Positions 25,823 to 34,245 are shown, numbered from the stretch's first letter. The stretch is 64,000 nt of DNA from Aequorivita iocasae (GCF_016757735.1 NZ_CP068439.1:2480001-2544000), one strand, 5' to 3'. Translations and numbers: made by a program. The notes: generated from the letters alone by a model not told the origin.

Positions 25823-26044
25823 ATGGGCAACATTGTTGAAATATTCCAAACAAACATTTCGAACTTTAAGGACGCAGCCAAAATAACATCGACAATCCAA
25901 GGACATTTTCCTTTTTACGATACAAATTTTGATTTGGAGGACAGTGATAATATTCTTAGGATAGAAGCTGCTGAGCCTATAGATGCCTCGGGAATTTGTG
26001 AGTTACTCTCCAAGGCCGGTTTCAAGGGAACTTTATTGACCTAA
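25823..26044 (+). CDS. Small hypothetical protein (73 aa)
   Basis: A 73-residue protein starting MGNIVEIFQTNISNFKDAAKI and continuing with INFDLEDSDNILRIEA-like segments and a C-terminal LLSKAGFKGTLL. This looks like a small alpha/beta domain (heavy-metal-associated/ACT-like length and pattern: strand-helix-strand-strand-helix). I chose ATG 25823 because the frame upstream to 25745 overlaps nothing and has poor composition. Family not known to me. Confidence 0.65.
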   Translation: MGNIVEIFQTNISNFKDAAKITSTIQGHFPFYDTNFDLEDSDNILRIEAAEPIDASGICELLSKAGFKGTLLT

Positions 26045-26128
26045 ACGGCAACAGAAAATTAAGTTCAATTTTTCGTAAGCCAATAGCGTGCACTTTTAAA
26101 TTAAATGCTCTAGGCTGTAGGCTTTAGG

Positions 26129-26182
26129 CTTTAAGCTTTAAGCAAGAGTCCAACAATCTAATAATCCAACCATCCAATTAGG
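26129..26182. repeat. Intergenic direct repeat, copy 1 (flanks Fic gene)
   Basis: A stretch of about 50 bases, running from ctttaagctttaagcaag through the ATCCAAC-type units to ccaattagg, is nearly identical to 27711-27771 on the other side of the Fic gene. Both copies are composites of the TAGGCTTTAAGC and ATCCAACAATCC repeat families. Confidence 0.65.
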
Positions 26183-26396
26183 CTATAAGCTATAGGCTAA
26201 AAGCTGTCTGCTAGAGTCCAACAATTCAACTATTCAATTAAAAGATTCCACAATCCAACAATCCAGCCATCTAATCATCCAAAAATCCAATTGTTAATTG
26301 CTAATTGTTAATTGTTCATTGAAAAACCCATTTACAGAAAATCATGAGGAGAAGCAGAATGCTGGCATCAAAAATAGTAATAGATAAAAAATCATC

Positions 26397-26491
26397 TTTC
26401 TATACACGATACTAACTATATGTAAAGAAATTTCGAAAAACCGAACACAAATCAATAACATGTATAGAAAATCTAATTATCTTTACATATA
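26397..26491 (+). promoter_or_regulatory. Interleaved inverted repeats upstream of fic (operator candidate)
   Basis: Two pairs of arms are interleaved: TTTCTATAC (26397-26405) with GTATAGAAA (26462-26470), and TATATGTAAAGA (26417-26428) with TCTTTACATATA (26480-26491). The last arm lies 25 bases before the ATG. Two spaced palindromic pairs suggest a regulator with several dimers, possibly the Fic protein through its own C-terminal winged-helix-like domain. Confidence 0.45.
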
Positions 26492-26516
26492 ATATGTTGT
26501 ACCTAAAGTACTAATT

Positions 26517-27578
26517 ATGAACTGGAAACCACAAAACCTTCCATATCCACAAGCGCTGGAAAGTATTAAAATACTAAAGCTTTTACCGGAAGCGCATCGC
26601 GCCTTGGCTGAATTAAAAGGAGTGGCACAATCTATACCACGACAAGATATTTTGATTAATACACTTGCCATACAGGAAGCAAAAGATAGTTCAGCAGTGG
26701 AAAATATCGTCACCACTCACGACGAAATTTATAAAGCCAGTATGGGTATTGAAAATATTACCTCTAGTAAGGCCAAGGAAGTCCAAAATTATATTGCAGC
26801 AATGAAAAAAGGATTTGCCCTTGTGGCAAGTCATAACTTTTTAACACTGAATCATATTAAGGAAATCCAAGGCATATTGGAAAACAATAATGCGGGATTT
26901 CGAAAAGTTCCTGGCACAACGTTAAAGAATCAAGATACCAATCAAGTAGTATATACTCCGCCACAGAGCAAGGATGAAATAGATAGGCTTATGCAAAACT
27001 TGGAAACCTATATCAATAATCCTGATCTTTTGCCCTTAGACCATTTGATTAAAATGGCGGTATTCCATTTTCAATTTGAAAGCATCCACCCTTTTTATGA
27101 TGGTAATGGCCGCACGGGGCGGATTTTAAACATATTGTACTTAATACAATATCAATTGTTGGAAATACCCATCCTATATTTAAGTAAATATATTATACAG
27201 CATAAGAATGATTATTACCGCTTACTTCAGCAAGTACGCGATGACGGACAATGGGAAGAATATCTTTGTTATATGCTTACCGCCGTAACTGTTACGGCAA
27301 AAGATACTTTGCAAAAAGTAAAAAATATAAAAGCCGCAATGGCACAGTATAAAATCATCTTACGGTCCAACTATAAGTTTTATAGCCAAGATCTACTCAA
27401 TCATTTATTTAAACAGCCTTACACAAAAATAGAATTTTTACAGCACGAATTAAATGTTTCGCGGATTACGGCAGCTAACTATTTGAATCAATTGGCTAAA
27501 GATGGCCATCTTACAAAACACAAAATTGGAAGGGCAAATTATTATGTGAATGCTTCTGTTTTAAATGCTTTAAATTAA
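26517..27578 (+). CDS. Fic family AMP-transferase with C-terminal HTH-like domain
   Basis: A 353-residue Fic protein. The catalytic Fic motif HPFYDGNGRTGR is intact at residues 191-202, and an N-terminal inhibitory motif SSAVEN (pattern [S/T]xxxE[G/N], residues 58-63) indicates a self-inhibited class II enzyme. The N-terminal Fic_N-like region carries the opening MNWKPQNLPYPQALESIKIL. The C-terminal about 70 residues (FKQPYTKIEFLQHELNVSRITAANYLNQLAKDGHLTKHKIGRANYYVN) form a winged-helix-like DNA-binding module. It likely AMPylates a protein target, with DNA binding for autoregulation. No antitoxin gene is adjacent. Confidence 0.92.
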   Translation: MNWKPQNLPYPQALESIKILKLLPEAHRALAELKGVAQSIPRQDILINTLAIQEAKDSSAVENIVTTHDEIYKASMGIENITSSKAKEVQNYIAAMKKGFALVASHNFLTLNHIKEIQGILENNNAGFRKVPGTTLKNQDTNQVVYTPPQSKDEIDRLMQNLETYINNPDLLPLDHLIKMAVFHFQFESIHPFYDGNGRTGRILNILYLIQYQLLEIPILYLSKYIIQHKNDYYRLLQQVRDDGQWEEYLCYMLTAVTVTAKDTLQKVKNIKAAMAQYKIILRSNYKFYSQDLLNHLFKQPYTKIEFLQHELNVSRITAANYLNQLAKDGHLTKHKIGRANYYVNASVLNALN

Positions 27579-27710
27579 TGATTTTAAAATTTAGATGGGC
27601 TTTCTCACTTGTGTTTATAGCCAGGTGTTCTAAGAAAACCACCTATCATAAAGCTTTATAGATTAACTTTTAACGGGAGGTTCTATCAAATATAGGTTTT
27701 AGCTGTAAGC

Positions 27711-27771
27711 TATAGGCTTTAAGCAAGAATCCAACAATCTAATAATCCAACCATCCAACCATCCAATTAGT
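27711..27771. repeat. Intergenic direct repeat, copy 2 (flanks Fic gene)
   Basis: Nearly identical to 26129-26182, with one extra copy of an accatcca unit. The pair brackets the Fic gene and its control region, about 1.5 kb apart. Short terminal repeats around a single gene can mark a transferable cassette, but here they belong to dispersed low-complexity families, so the significance is uncertain. Confidence 0.65.
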
Positions 27772-27827
27772 CTGTAGGCTTTAAGCTGCTGCAATTGCTT
27801 AACTAGTTAGTTTGTTCTTTTTTTTTA

Positions 27828-28238
27828 TTAGAAAGGGAGGAAGTCGGGGTTTAGATATTCCTTTTTTGCTTTTTCTGAATTGTATATATCAAGACTGTAA
27901 TGAAAAGCTATCAGTTCCCGGAAGTTATTTTTTAATCGGGGGAATTTTGTTATAAAGTCCGTAAAACTATCTGTATCTGATTGACACATAAAATGATGTA
28001 CTGCCTTTATGGCTGCTACTGTTAGCGTTGTGTTGTATTTGTGCTTTGCCCCGGCAAAAGCCACAAACTTTTTTAATTGGCTCTGGATATTCCTTTCGGC
28101 CTGGAGAAGGCCGTATTTATCAATGTGGATATAGGCCAAGCGCAAGTGAGCCTCGTGGGTAAAGTGTACGGGATCAAATTGACAGCTACTGAATTTTTTC
28201 TCGAACTCGGAGTCCGATAGGGTATAGTGATTTTCCAT
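27828..28238 (-). CDS. Hypothetical protein (136 aa)
   Basis: A 136-residue protein starting MENHYTLSDSEFEKKFSSCQFDP. It contains FTHEAHLRLAYIHIDKYG, a helical, His-rich segment (H..H spaced by two) and a KKFVAFAGAKHKYNTTLT segment, followed by helices and AVHHFMCQSDTDSFTDF. The strongly helical, histidine-containing sequence could be a metal-binding bundle. No known domain recognised. I chose the internal ATG (28238) because the longer frame from 28274 begins with a poor N-terminus. Confidence 0.65.
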   Translation of the reverse strand: MENHYTLSDSEFEKKFSSCQFDPVHFTHEAHLRLAYIHIDKYGLLQAERNIQSQLKKFVAFAGAKHKYNTTLTVAAIKAVHHFMCQSDTDSFTDFITKFPRLKNNFRELIAFHYSLDIYNSEKAKKEYLNPDFLPF

Positions 28239-28599
28239 GGGTGGATATAATTTCTGGCTATTTTTGTTATTCACTTTTGCACGTCTTACATTTTTGGGTT
28301 TTGGGTTGTGAAAGATGATGCTAAAGATGGGAATAAATATAAAACAAAAATATTACTGCAATATTCCATCTTTGGAGAACTGGAAAGCACCAATTGAAAT
28401 ATGTGAGTCTGCTCGATTCTTATTCATTAATACTAAAAAACCACACCATTTAACAATTCTCCCCAGATTGTTAGTGGTGTGGTTTAGGTAAGGAATGAAC
28501 TGGAAAATAATTATGGACTTTAGATTCCTCTTTCCAATAGTGGCTAAACAATTCCTAGATATAAGATATGCTGATTTATTTAATACATAATATCAGAAT
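28239..28599. other. Intergenic region with a long hairpin
   Basis: A 361-base gap between minus-strand genes. Its only structured feature is the hairpin at 28438-28485, a probable terminator for the upstream envelope operon. No gene is supported. Confidence 0.55.
28438..28485. terminator. Long hairpin, probable terminator
   Basis: Arms AAACCACACCA and TGGTGTGGTTT enclose further imperfectly paired TAACAAT / ATTGTTA segments around a CTCCCCAG loop, giving a stem of roughly 20 pairs with A and T flanks. It lies about 115 bases beyond the last gene (28600) of the minus-strand envelope operon. Confidence 0.65.
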
Positions 28600-28869
28600 T
28601 CATTCCTTGTTTTTTAAATTGGATAGGCTTCGACTTTCTGATTCATTGTCATTTTTTACTTTGATATAAGCCCATATAGCACAGATGGGATTGGTTATTA
28701 ATAGTCCAAATCCAAATGTGAATAAAAAAGTAAGCCCTGTAATAACAAACATTATAACGGCGCCAGTAAGTGTGGCATAAAGCATTCCTAACGGTCCGAA
28801 AAAGAAAGCTAGGATAGCCGCTGTACCAGGACTTTTCTGGGTTTTAACTATGATGGTTTGATTTTCCAT
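28600..28869 (-). CDS. Small membrane protein (TM2-like)
   Basis: An 89-residue protein with a short N-terminal soluble part and two hydrophobic segments (about residues 16-36, PGTAAILAFFFGPLGMLYATLTG, and 38-60) then ICAIWAYIKVKND. The pattern FFFGPLGMLYA followed by a second helix and an IWA motif resembles TM2-domain-like proteins seen in many bacteria. Function unknown. It ends the minus-strand envelope cluster. Confidence 0.6.
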   Translation of the reverse strand: MENQTIIVKTQKSPGTAAILAFFFGPLGMLYATLTGAVIMFVITGLTFLFTFGFGLLITNPICAIWAYIKVKNDNESESRSLSNLKNKE

Positions 28870-28885
28870 AATATGTTGCTTTAAA

Positions 28886-29221
28886 TTATTGCTTTATATA
28901 AATACCGGTATTGGTCTCATTAAAAAACATTGTCATTGTTATTCCTGAAACGGAGAAGGGAAAAGTTTCTCCAAATTCCTCAATGGTCCCATCTTTACCA
29001 TCAAATGTATAGGTGCCCTCAACTGGTCTACTATCACCCGGTTCATAAAATGAGTATTCTGAATTATTAATAAAAGTGTAAGTTCCATCATCACTTCTTT
29101 CACCTTTCCATACTGTATTGGCTAGAGAATTTGAACCTATATCATTGTCATCATCTTTTTTACAGGAGGTTTGTAAAAGCATTGCAATACTGATCGTTAA
29201 GATTAAAAATGTTGTTTTCAT
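28886..29221 (-). CDS. Small lipoprotein
   Basis: A 111-residue lipoprotein: signal MKTTFLILTISIAMLLQTSCKKDDD with the lipobox Cys at residue 20 followed by a run of acidic and Lys residues. The mature part (NTVWKGERSDDGTYTFINNSEYSFYEPGD...GTYTFDGKDGTIEEFGETFPFSVSG) looks like a small beta-barrel or lipocalin-like domain. Common in Bacteroidota as an unassigned surface lipoprotein. Confidence 0.7.
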   Translation of the reverse strand: MKTTFLILTISIAMLLQTSCKKDDDNDIGSNSLANTVWKGERSDDGTYTFINNSEYSFYEPGDSRPVEGTYTFDGKDGTIEEFGETFPFSVSGITMTMFFNETNTGIYIKQ

Positions 29222-29333
29222 ATTAGTAATGGATTATATTAATGTTAAAAATTATTTATTTTGAAAGAAGGAAATGAGGAATTATCCTAAAATTCCAATT
29301 GTAGTTCAGTCATTTTATTCCTTATTATTTAAA

Positions 29334-30278
29334 CTAAAACAAACTTTTATAAATTATGGTCTGAGGTTTACTGTTATAATAGGCCTTTGCTATATCGGCC
29401 AATGTTTTAAGACGATCTCTTTCCATATTTTGGTTGTCCTGCCGTCTTTCTTTTGCTTCCTTAAGGCGTTCTTTTTCTGCAGCATCAATTTTATTTTCTA
29501 CAGAGGAGATTAAGGTGACTGCCTCATTATAACAATTGGATTGGGGATTAATGTTGCTTAATATTGATAGAGCAGTGTTATAATCCTTTTTTGCTAGACT
29601 GGCTTTAACTTGTGTTATATTAGAGGTACACTCATTATTGATGTAGCCATTGTACGCAATAACTTGTTTTTCCTGAATATTTTTATAGCAGCCACTCACT
29701 TCTTTTGGAATAGAATACAACAGACCAATAGCTTTTTGATATTGCTGCATTTTTATTGCTGTATCCACATCATCCAGTATTCTTGGACAATTGAGCGTAT
29801 AGAACTTAATAATGTTATTTTTTACTTCATCCATAAAAGCATTTATCTCCCGATTGCCTGTACTAATTTTTGAAATGCTTTTGGTAATCGCCTTAGCTTT
29901 GCTATAGCCATCTCCTTTTATACTTTCGTTATAGGAGCCAAAGATTTTTCCTGAATTTATTTCTTTTACAAAAAGGTTAAATTCCGCTTCAATTACATGG
30001 ATGTCTTTCATACCTTCTACTTCACTATGCTCATATATTTCATAAGTAGGATAGATTACGAAATTATTGGTATAGCCTTCGCCCGATACGCCATAATTGT
30101 TAACGAGATGCTGGATTTTGCTTTCAAGTTTGCGGATGTCAGTTTGGGAAAGCATTTCGGAATTATCTGGCAATACTAAAGATAGTGAAATAGTATTTGG
30201 GGCTTCGCCAGTATATTCCTGTTGAGAGTAACTTTTGAATATTGATAATAATAAAATCAATGTGGAAATTATTTTCAT
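29334..30278 (-). CDS. Exported hypothetical protein with repeats (envelope cluster)
   Basis: A 314-residue exported protein: signal peptide at the start (about 1-18, ending SYSQ), then an alpha/beta region (ETISLSLVLPDNSEMLSQTDIRKLESKIQHLV..YGVSGEGYTNNFVIYPTYEIY) similar to other CsgG-associated envelope proteins, and a C-terminal TPR-like helical part (QYQKAIGLLYSIP..., KKDYNTALSILSNI...) ending in charged helices. It is probably a periplasmic partner of the neighbouring CsgG-like and DUF6175 proteins. Confidence 0.6.
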   Translation of the reverse strand: MKIISTLILLLSIFKSYSQQEYTGEAPNTISLSLVLPDNSEMLSQTDIRKLESKIQHLVNNYGVSGEGYTNNFVIYPTYEIYEHSEVEGMKDIHVIEAEFNLFVKEINSGKIFGSYNESIKGDGYSKAKAITKSISKISTGNREINAFMDEVKNNIIKFYTLNCPRILDDVDTAIKMQQYQKAIGLLYSIPKEVSGCYKNIQEKQVIAYNGYINNECTSNITQVKASLAKKDYNTALSILSNINPQSNCYNEAVTLISSVENKIDAAEKERLKEAKERRQDNQNMERDRLKTLADIAKAYYNSKPQTIIYKSLF

Positions 30279-30289
30279 ACTATTGGTTT

Positions 30290-31162
30290 TTACTGAATTG
30301 TTATTAAAATTATTCCAGAACGTGGGTTTTCAGCTTTTACAGGAACATTTATACTTCTAAAAAATTCTTTTATTTTACGCTCTACTTGAGCGGCCTTATT
30401 GTTGCGACCAGTTTGGGGATCGCGGATAGGATATTTATAGGAGTCAACCATTATCTGATTTTCTGTAGATGTATAGCTCACATAATTTTTATAGGAGCTT
30501 TCCTCCAGCCAGTCCTGAATTACATACTTTAGCTCATCATTTTTGGCTGGCACTATGCTTTCCATGGTGAAATTTGAATTTGGCGAAATATCGATTTCCA
30601 GTTTTAGGGTCTGGCCATTCTCCACTATTTGACCAAATTTTTCATTTAAGGTCACCAAAAAGGGTTCTAGACAATTTTTAATAGCTATTTGTGAAAGTGA
30701 AGTAAAATCATTCGTGACTCTCAACTGTGAATCACAATTGACAGTTGCCAAGGCATCACCATTATCTGTGGCATTACCCGCCAAAATTATTGTCATTCTA
30801 TTTCCTGAACTTGATTTATAAAGAATCAAATCAACTTCTACCATAATGTCGGTACCCGCCATTTGGTATAATTTTTCTTTTAGGCCTGTTTTGTTATCAT
30901 CTTTTGCAGCCTCATCCCGCTCCATTGACTTTAACAATGTGCTAAAGTCTTTGGTGGTATATCCTCGTTGATCAAAAGCATTTTTAACTTCTGAAATCGC
31001 AATGCGCAGTTCATCCTTTGTTTTTATCTCTTCACTGTATGAAAGATCTCCTTTTAATAAAGGCACAACCATAACACTGGGTTGTACTGTATTCACTTGG
31101 GAATGTGCAGTAAGGGTTAGTAAAATTGAGATTACAAAAAAGAAGTTGTTTTTTAAATTCAT
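30290..31162 (-). CDS. DUF6175 family exported protein
   Basis: A 290-residue exported protein starting MNLKNNFFFVISILLTLTAHSQ (signal peptide). The mature part has PSVMVVPLL, IAISEVKNAFDQRGYTTKDF, EAAKDD...DIMVEVDLILYKS and, near the C-terminus, KYVIQDWLEESSYKNYVSY...VDSYKYPIRDPQTGRNNKAAQ with VERKIKEFF, matching the DUF6175 pattern. The family occurs with CsgG-like and LPP20-like genes in Bacteroidota. Function unknown; envelope association is inferred from the signal and neighbours. The start is the internal ATG at 31162. Confidence 0.72.
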   Translation of the reverse strand: MNLKNNFFFVISILLTLTAHSQVNTVQPSVMVVPLLKGDLSYSEEIKTKDELRIAISEVKNAFDQRGYTTKDFSTLLKSMERDEAAKDDNKTGLKEKLYQMAGTDIMVEVDLILYKSSSGNRMTIILAGNATDNGDALATVNCDSQLRVTNDFTSLSQIAIKNCLEPFLVTLNEKFGQIVENGQTLKLEIDISPNSNFTMESIVPAKNDELKYVIQDWLEESSYKNYVSYTSTENQIMVDSYKYPIRDPQTGRNNKAAQVERKIKEFFRSINVPVKAENPRSGIILITIQ

Positions 31163-31172
31163 AATTATCTTG

Positions 31173-31646
31173 TTAAAGTCCAAATTTTCGGATTATTCCA
31201 TTTTCTTCAAGGTTTTTCTTTAAGCTCTTGGTGTTGATTTTAAGATCCATGGTTAAATGTACCTCCCCTTTTATTTTTTGTTTTGGAGTGGATTGAAATG
31301 AAGAGAGAATAAACGTTTGCATTCGCTTATTGAAGAATTCATTGAAATAGGTTGCATTTTTTTGCAATTGTTCTTTTTCATCAATTCCCACCAAGGGCTT
31401 ACTGTAATTAGAGCTGGAGATACCGCGGAAGAAAAGATTTTCAAAGGCTAGTCGTTCTGCTTGGTATTTTGCTTGAGCTTCATCTTTACCTATACCTGAA
31501 CTGCGCACTGAAATTGTTTCCATTCCTTCGGACGACAGGTAGGCTACTTTGCCCGACGTGAAATTATAATCTGTCTTAGAACCTCCACAGCCTAAAAATA
31601 GTTGTAGCATGAAAGTTGCTATGATAAGACTTAAAAGCTTCTTCAT
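31173..31646 (-). CDS. LPP20-like lipoprotein
   Basis: A 157-residue lipoprotein: signal MKKLLSLIIATFMLQLFLGCGGSK with the lipobox Cys at about residue 20. The mature part includes ISVRSSGIGKDEAQAKYQAERLAFENLFFRG, the alpha-helical 'A..A...A..' stretch typical of LPP20/FlgP-type lipoproteins, then strands. It overlaps the start of the CsgG-like gene's downstream region by no more than a few bases and is probably in the same operon. A role alongside the CsgG-like protein in an envelope assembly is inferred. Confidence 0.55.
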   Translation of the reverse strand: MKKLLSLIIATFMLQLFLGCGGSKTDYNFTSGKVAYLSSEGMETISVRSSGIGKDEAQAKYQAERLAFENLFFRGISSSNYSKPLVGIDEKEQLQKNATYFNEFFNKRMQTFILSSFQSTPKQKIKGEVHLTMDLKINTKSLKKNLEENGIIRKFGL

Positions 31647-31648
31647 AT

Positions 31649-32500
31649 TTAAATTTTTGATTTGCACAATAGTTTGGCATTACTTTGAAATTTTTCCAAT
31701 ATAGCTTCCCCGCCTTTTGAGACTTTAGCGGAGGATATTTCAGCTCCTTGCACATCTATGACTTTAAGTTCGCCTATTTCAACTTCACGCTTAATACTTT
31801 TACCGCCTGCATCATAAGTAGTAATTTCAATTACACTATACTTATCGTTTTTTTGGGTACCAGTTTGGGTGCCAACATTTAATAAAACTTCCTTTGCTTC
31901 CTCCTTTTTTGTTTCCACGATTTCCAAGATTTGAGTATGTATAGGGAAATAATTTTCAATGAATGCATCGATATATTTTTGCATTCTTATTAGGGAGTTG
32001 TCAAATGCCTTTGCGGGTGTGCTATTCGCCCCTAATGAACTTTTAAGAACACTATTAAGAAAACTGTCTTCTGGCTTTAAGGTAGCGGAATAGATAACTT
32101 GTCCTGTTTCCACATCCAATACATCTAAACTGAAGGAGATATTGCAGTCATAATAAAAACTACTTTCTGTAGCGTGTTTTGTGTAATTCACATAAATAAC
32201 CCTTCCTGTTACTAACTGTTCGGCTCCCTTTGCATTGGCTTGGGCCACAATATCACTGTTTAGAAAATTTTCCGTTTTTTGAAGTTCTTTTTCAGAATTT
32301 ATTTTCTCGAAATTTTTTCTATCCACAATTTCAAAGCGGTTAGTAGCAATAAAGGCCTGTTTCACCTTTTCATAAATGGCATCGGATTCGGCTGGAAAGG
32401 ATGCAACTTTTTCAAAAGGGAGTAAGGCTACCGTGGTTTTTTGTGACCAACTTTTTAAAGCCATCACAAAAAATAAAATGAGGAGTAATTTTATTTTCAT
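31649..32500 (-). CDS. CsgG/LpoB-like family protein
   Basis: A 283-residue protein with a signal peptide (MKIKLLLILFFVMALKSWSQ) but no lipobox. The CsgG-type fold is visible in TTVALLPFEKVASFPAESDAIYEKVKQAFIATNRFEIVDRKNFEKI..., followed by VDIVAQANAKGAEQLVTGRVIYVNYT-like and SFSLDVLDVETGQVIYSATLKP segments. CsgG relatives form outer-membrane pores or act as periplasmic LpoB-like regulators. Here the absence of a lipobox suggests a soluble periplasmic member. First gene of the 28600-32500 minus-strand run after the beta-barrel. Confidence 0.75.
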   Translation of the reverse strand: MKIKLLLILFFVMALKSWSQKTTVALLPFEKVASFPAESDAIYEKVKQAFIATNRFEIVDRKNFEKINSEKELQKTENFLNSDIVAQANAKGAEQLVTGRVIYVNYTKHATESSFYYDCNISFSLDVLDVETGQVIYSATLKPEDSFLNSVLKSSLGANSTPAKAFDNSLIRMQKYIDAFIENYFPIHTQILEIVETKKEEAKEVLLNVGTQTGTQKNDKYSVIEITTYDAGGKSIKREVEIGELKVIDVQGAEISSAKVSKGGEAILEKFQSNAKLLCKSKI

Positions 32501-32573
32501 AACTATAAATTAAAATTGATTTGGATTTTAGAATTATTGGTGTTTTTTAGCTTATGAGTGATTTTCTCCACTC

Positions 32574-33131
32574 CTAAAATTTATAGGACGCACCAATTTT
32601 TAGAATGGCAATCCCGTAGCCCAATTCAGCATTGGCGGCAAATTGATCTGTGAAAAAGTAGCGCCCGCCCACGTGCGCTCCAGCCAAAATTCCTGAACTT
32701 CGGCCATCCAATTCGTCTATAATGTCATCATCAATTTCATCATCATCATATTTAAGAGTAAGACCGACGTAACCTAACCGGACTCCCGCGTAAACGTCAA
32801 ACTTTTCCTGATTTACAAAGTGGTAATTACCCACAGTGCCAATATTGAAGTAATTATAATTGATAGTTTCATAATCATTCTGGCCAAGCCTGTATTCATA
32901 TTCACTTTTAGTCCCACCAATAAATCCTCCAATAGAAAGATTTTCCATTATAAAATATTCGCCAGAAAGTTCGATAGGAGGAATTTTAGTAGCATATCCA
33001 CTTCCCGAGGCATAATAACCTCCAACACCAATCCCAAAGTTGGCGACCATATCGCCTTTTTCAAATTGAGCGGAAACTAATGTTATGCAAAACAATGCAC
33101 TAAAAAGAGATAGTTTGTTTATAAAACCCAT
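32574..33131 (-). CDS. Outer-membrane beta-barrel protein
   Basis: A 185-residue exported protein: signal peptide MGFINKLSLFSALFCITLVSAQ, then alternating amphipathic strands (GIGVGGYYASGSG, LSIGGFIGGTKSEYEYR, YNYFNIGTVGNYHF, KFDVYAGVRLGYVGLTLKY) ending in FAANAELGYGIAILKIGASYKF with a terminal aromatic residue. This is the outer-membrane-protein beta-barrel (OmpA/OmpX-like) pattern. Probably a small porin or structural OM protein upstream of the CsgG-like gene. Confidence 0.8.
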   Translation of the reverse strand: MGFINKLSLFSALFCITLVSAQFEKGDMVANFGIGVGGYYASGSGYATKIPPIELSGEYFIMENLSIGGFIGGTKSEYEYRLGQNDYETINYNYFNIGTVGNYHFVNQEKFDVYAGVRLGYVGLTLKYDDDEIDDDIIDELDGRSSGILAGAHVGGRYFFTDQFAANAELGYGIAILKIGASYKF

Positions 33132-33405
33132 AATGTTTCAGTTTTAACGTTAACAATACCGCTAAAATGAGCATTAAGACGACTTTAAGAAACTAAAAAT
33201 GAAAATGTGCCCGATACCAATGAAAATTGGCTTTTATCTAGATTTTTGATAAAGTAGCTCTGATCGCTTCGCAACTTTGGACTTGTAGGGCTAGGATTAA
33301 AGAGGATTATGCTGTTGCCCTTAAAATTCTAAAAGCGCATTGCAAATGCCAGAGTAAATAGGCACGCTTTACAAAAGCGCGCGAGTAGAATAGTGAATAC
33401 GGCTA
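33132..33405. other. Intergenic region with a duplicated regulator tail
   Basis: The 274-base gap contains a decayed copy of the C-terminal end of the adjacent LytTR regulator (33234-33290), described separately. The rest is AT-rich with no gene recognised. Confidence 0.55.
33234..33290 (-). pseudogene. Remnant of a second LytTR regulator C-terminus
   Basis: The minus-strand translation ends YKSKVAKRSELLYQKSR followed by a stop, closely matching the end of the intact regulator at 33406-34245 (YKPEVEKRFELLYQKFR). Nothing further upstream in this copy is open. This is the stump of a duplicated regulator gene that has been deleted down to its final codons. Confidence 0.6.
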
Positions 33406-34245
33406 TTATCTGAATTTTTGATAAAGTAGCTCGAACCGCTTTTCAACTTCCGGCTTGTATGTTTTGGAGATATGGCAGATGTGTTCCCCGATTTTAAGGC
33501 GGCTACCGTTGATGCGGCCCTGAAGGACAGGATGGGAGAGGTTTACGATCTCGCTTTCGTTGATTCGGATAAAGGATACAGGCAATTTACTTGCTAGTTC
33601 GGCAAGCGAGGCGGGTAAATAATAAGACTCTTTCTCCCAGGTTTCCAAACGGGTGTAGTTGGTACGGAGTTTTATATAGCAGGGCCGGTTCTTCAACTTC
33701 GTTTTAGATTCGTTCAGTTTTGTGGAATTGGTGGTAATGAGGGCTATGTTGGAATAGGGCAGGGGGACTTGGGATATTTGATTGGTGCCCTGCTCTTTGA
33801 TATTTTCAATATAATCGGTGAAACATAAAAGCCCCTCCTTTGTGGGCAGGGACTTTTCATTTTTATTTCTGTGAAGGGCGGTCTGAATAGCGCGAACTAC
33901 TTGCTGGGTATCCAAATGGGGTTTTGTCTTTACCAAGAAGTTATCGTGCTTGGTTTTTAAGCCCTCAAAAAAGGTTTCATTGTCATCGTAATCGGTTACA
34001 TAAATAAAGGGAATATTATAGGATGTAGAAAGTATCTTGCCCAAATCGATACCCGTTTGTTCCCCTTCCAGATCGATGTCCAGCAAGGCAATATCCGGAA
34101 TTTTATTCTGTATCCGTTCCAAAGCTTTTTCCACGCTGGGGGTAAAGCCATCTACACTGTAATTTTCTTCCGAGAGGGCCATGGATAGTCGTTTGTATAA
34201 AATGGCTTTATCCTCTACTATTAAAATGTGGGCTTTTGGTTTCAT
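33406..34245 (-). CDS. LytTR-family response regulator
   Basis: A 279-residue protein with an N-terminal receiver domain (ILIVEDKAILYKRLSMALSEENYSV..., phosphoacceptor in IALLDIDLEGEQTG, GTDLGKIL..IPFIYVTDY) and a C-terminal LytTR DNA-binding domain (CYIKLRTNYTRLETWEKESYYLPASLAELASKLP..FIRINESEIVNLSHP..INGSRLKIGEHICHISKTYKPE). It is the partner of the TPR histidine kinase at 34426-36321, 180 bases away. Targets unknown. Confidence 0.88.
   Translation of the reverse strand: MKPKAHILIVEDKAILYKRLSMALSEENYSVDGFTPSVEKALERIQNKIPDIALLDIDLEGEQTGIDLGKILSTSYNIPFIYVTDYDDNETFFEGLKTKHDNFLVKTKPHLDTQQVVRAIQTALHRNKNEKSLPTKEGLLCFTDYIENIKEQGTNQISQVPLPYSNIALITTNSTKLNESKTKLKNRPCYIKLRTNYTRLETWEKESYYLPASLAELASKLPVSFIRINESEIVNLSHPVLQGRINGSRLKIGEHICHISKTYKPEVEKRFELLYQKFR

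Larger units (their letters stand above)
26045..26516. other. Intergenic region with dispersed repeats and Fic control region
   Basis: This 472-base gap holds TAGGCTTTAAGC units and ATCCAACAATCC units (26109-26300), one member of a direct-repeat pair (26129-26182), and interleaved inverted repeats directly upstream of the Fic gene (26397-26491). No gene is supported. Confidence 0.6.
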
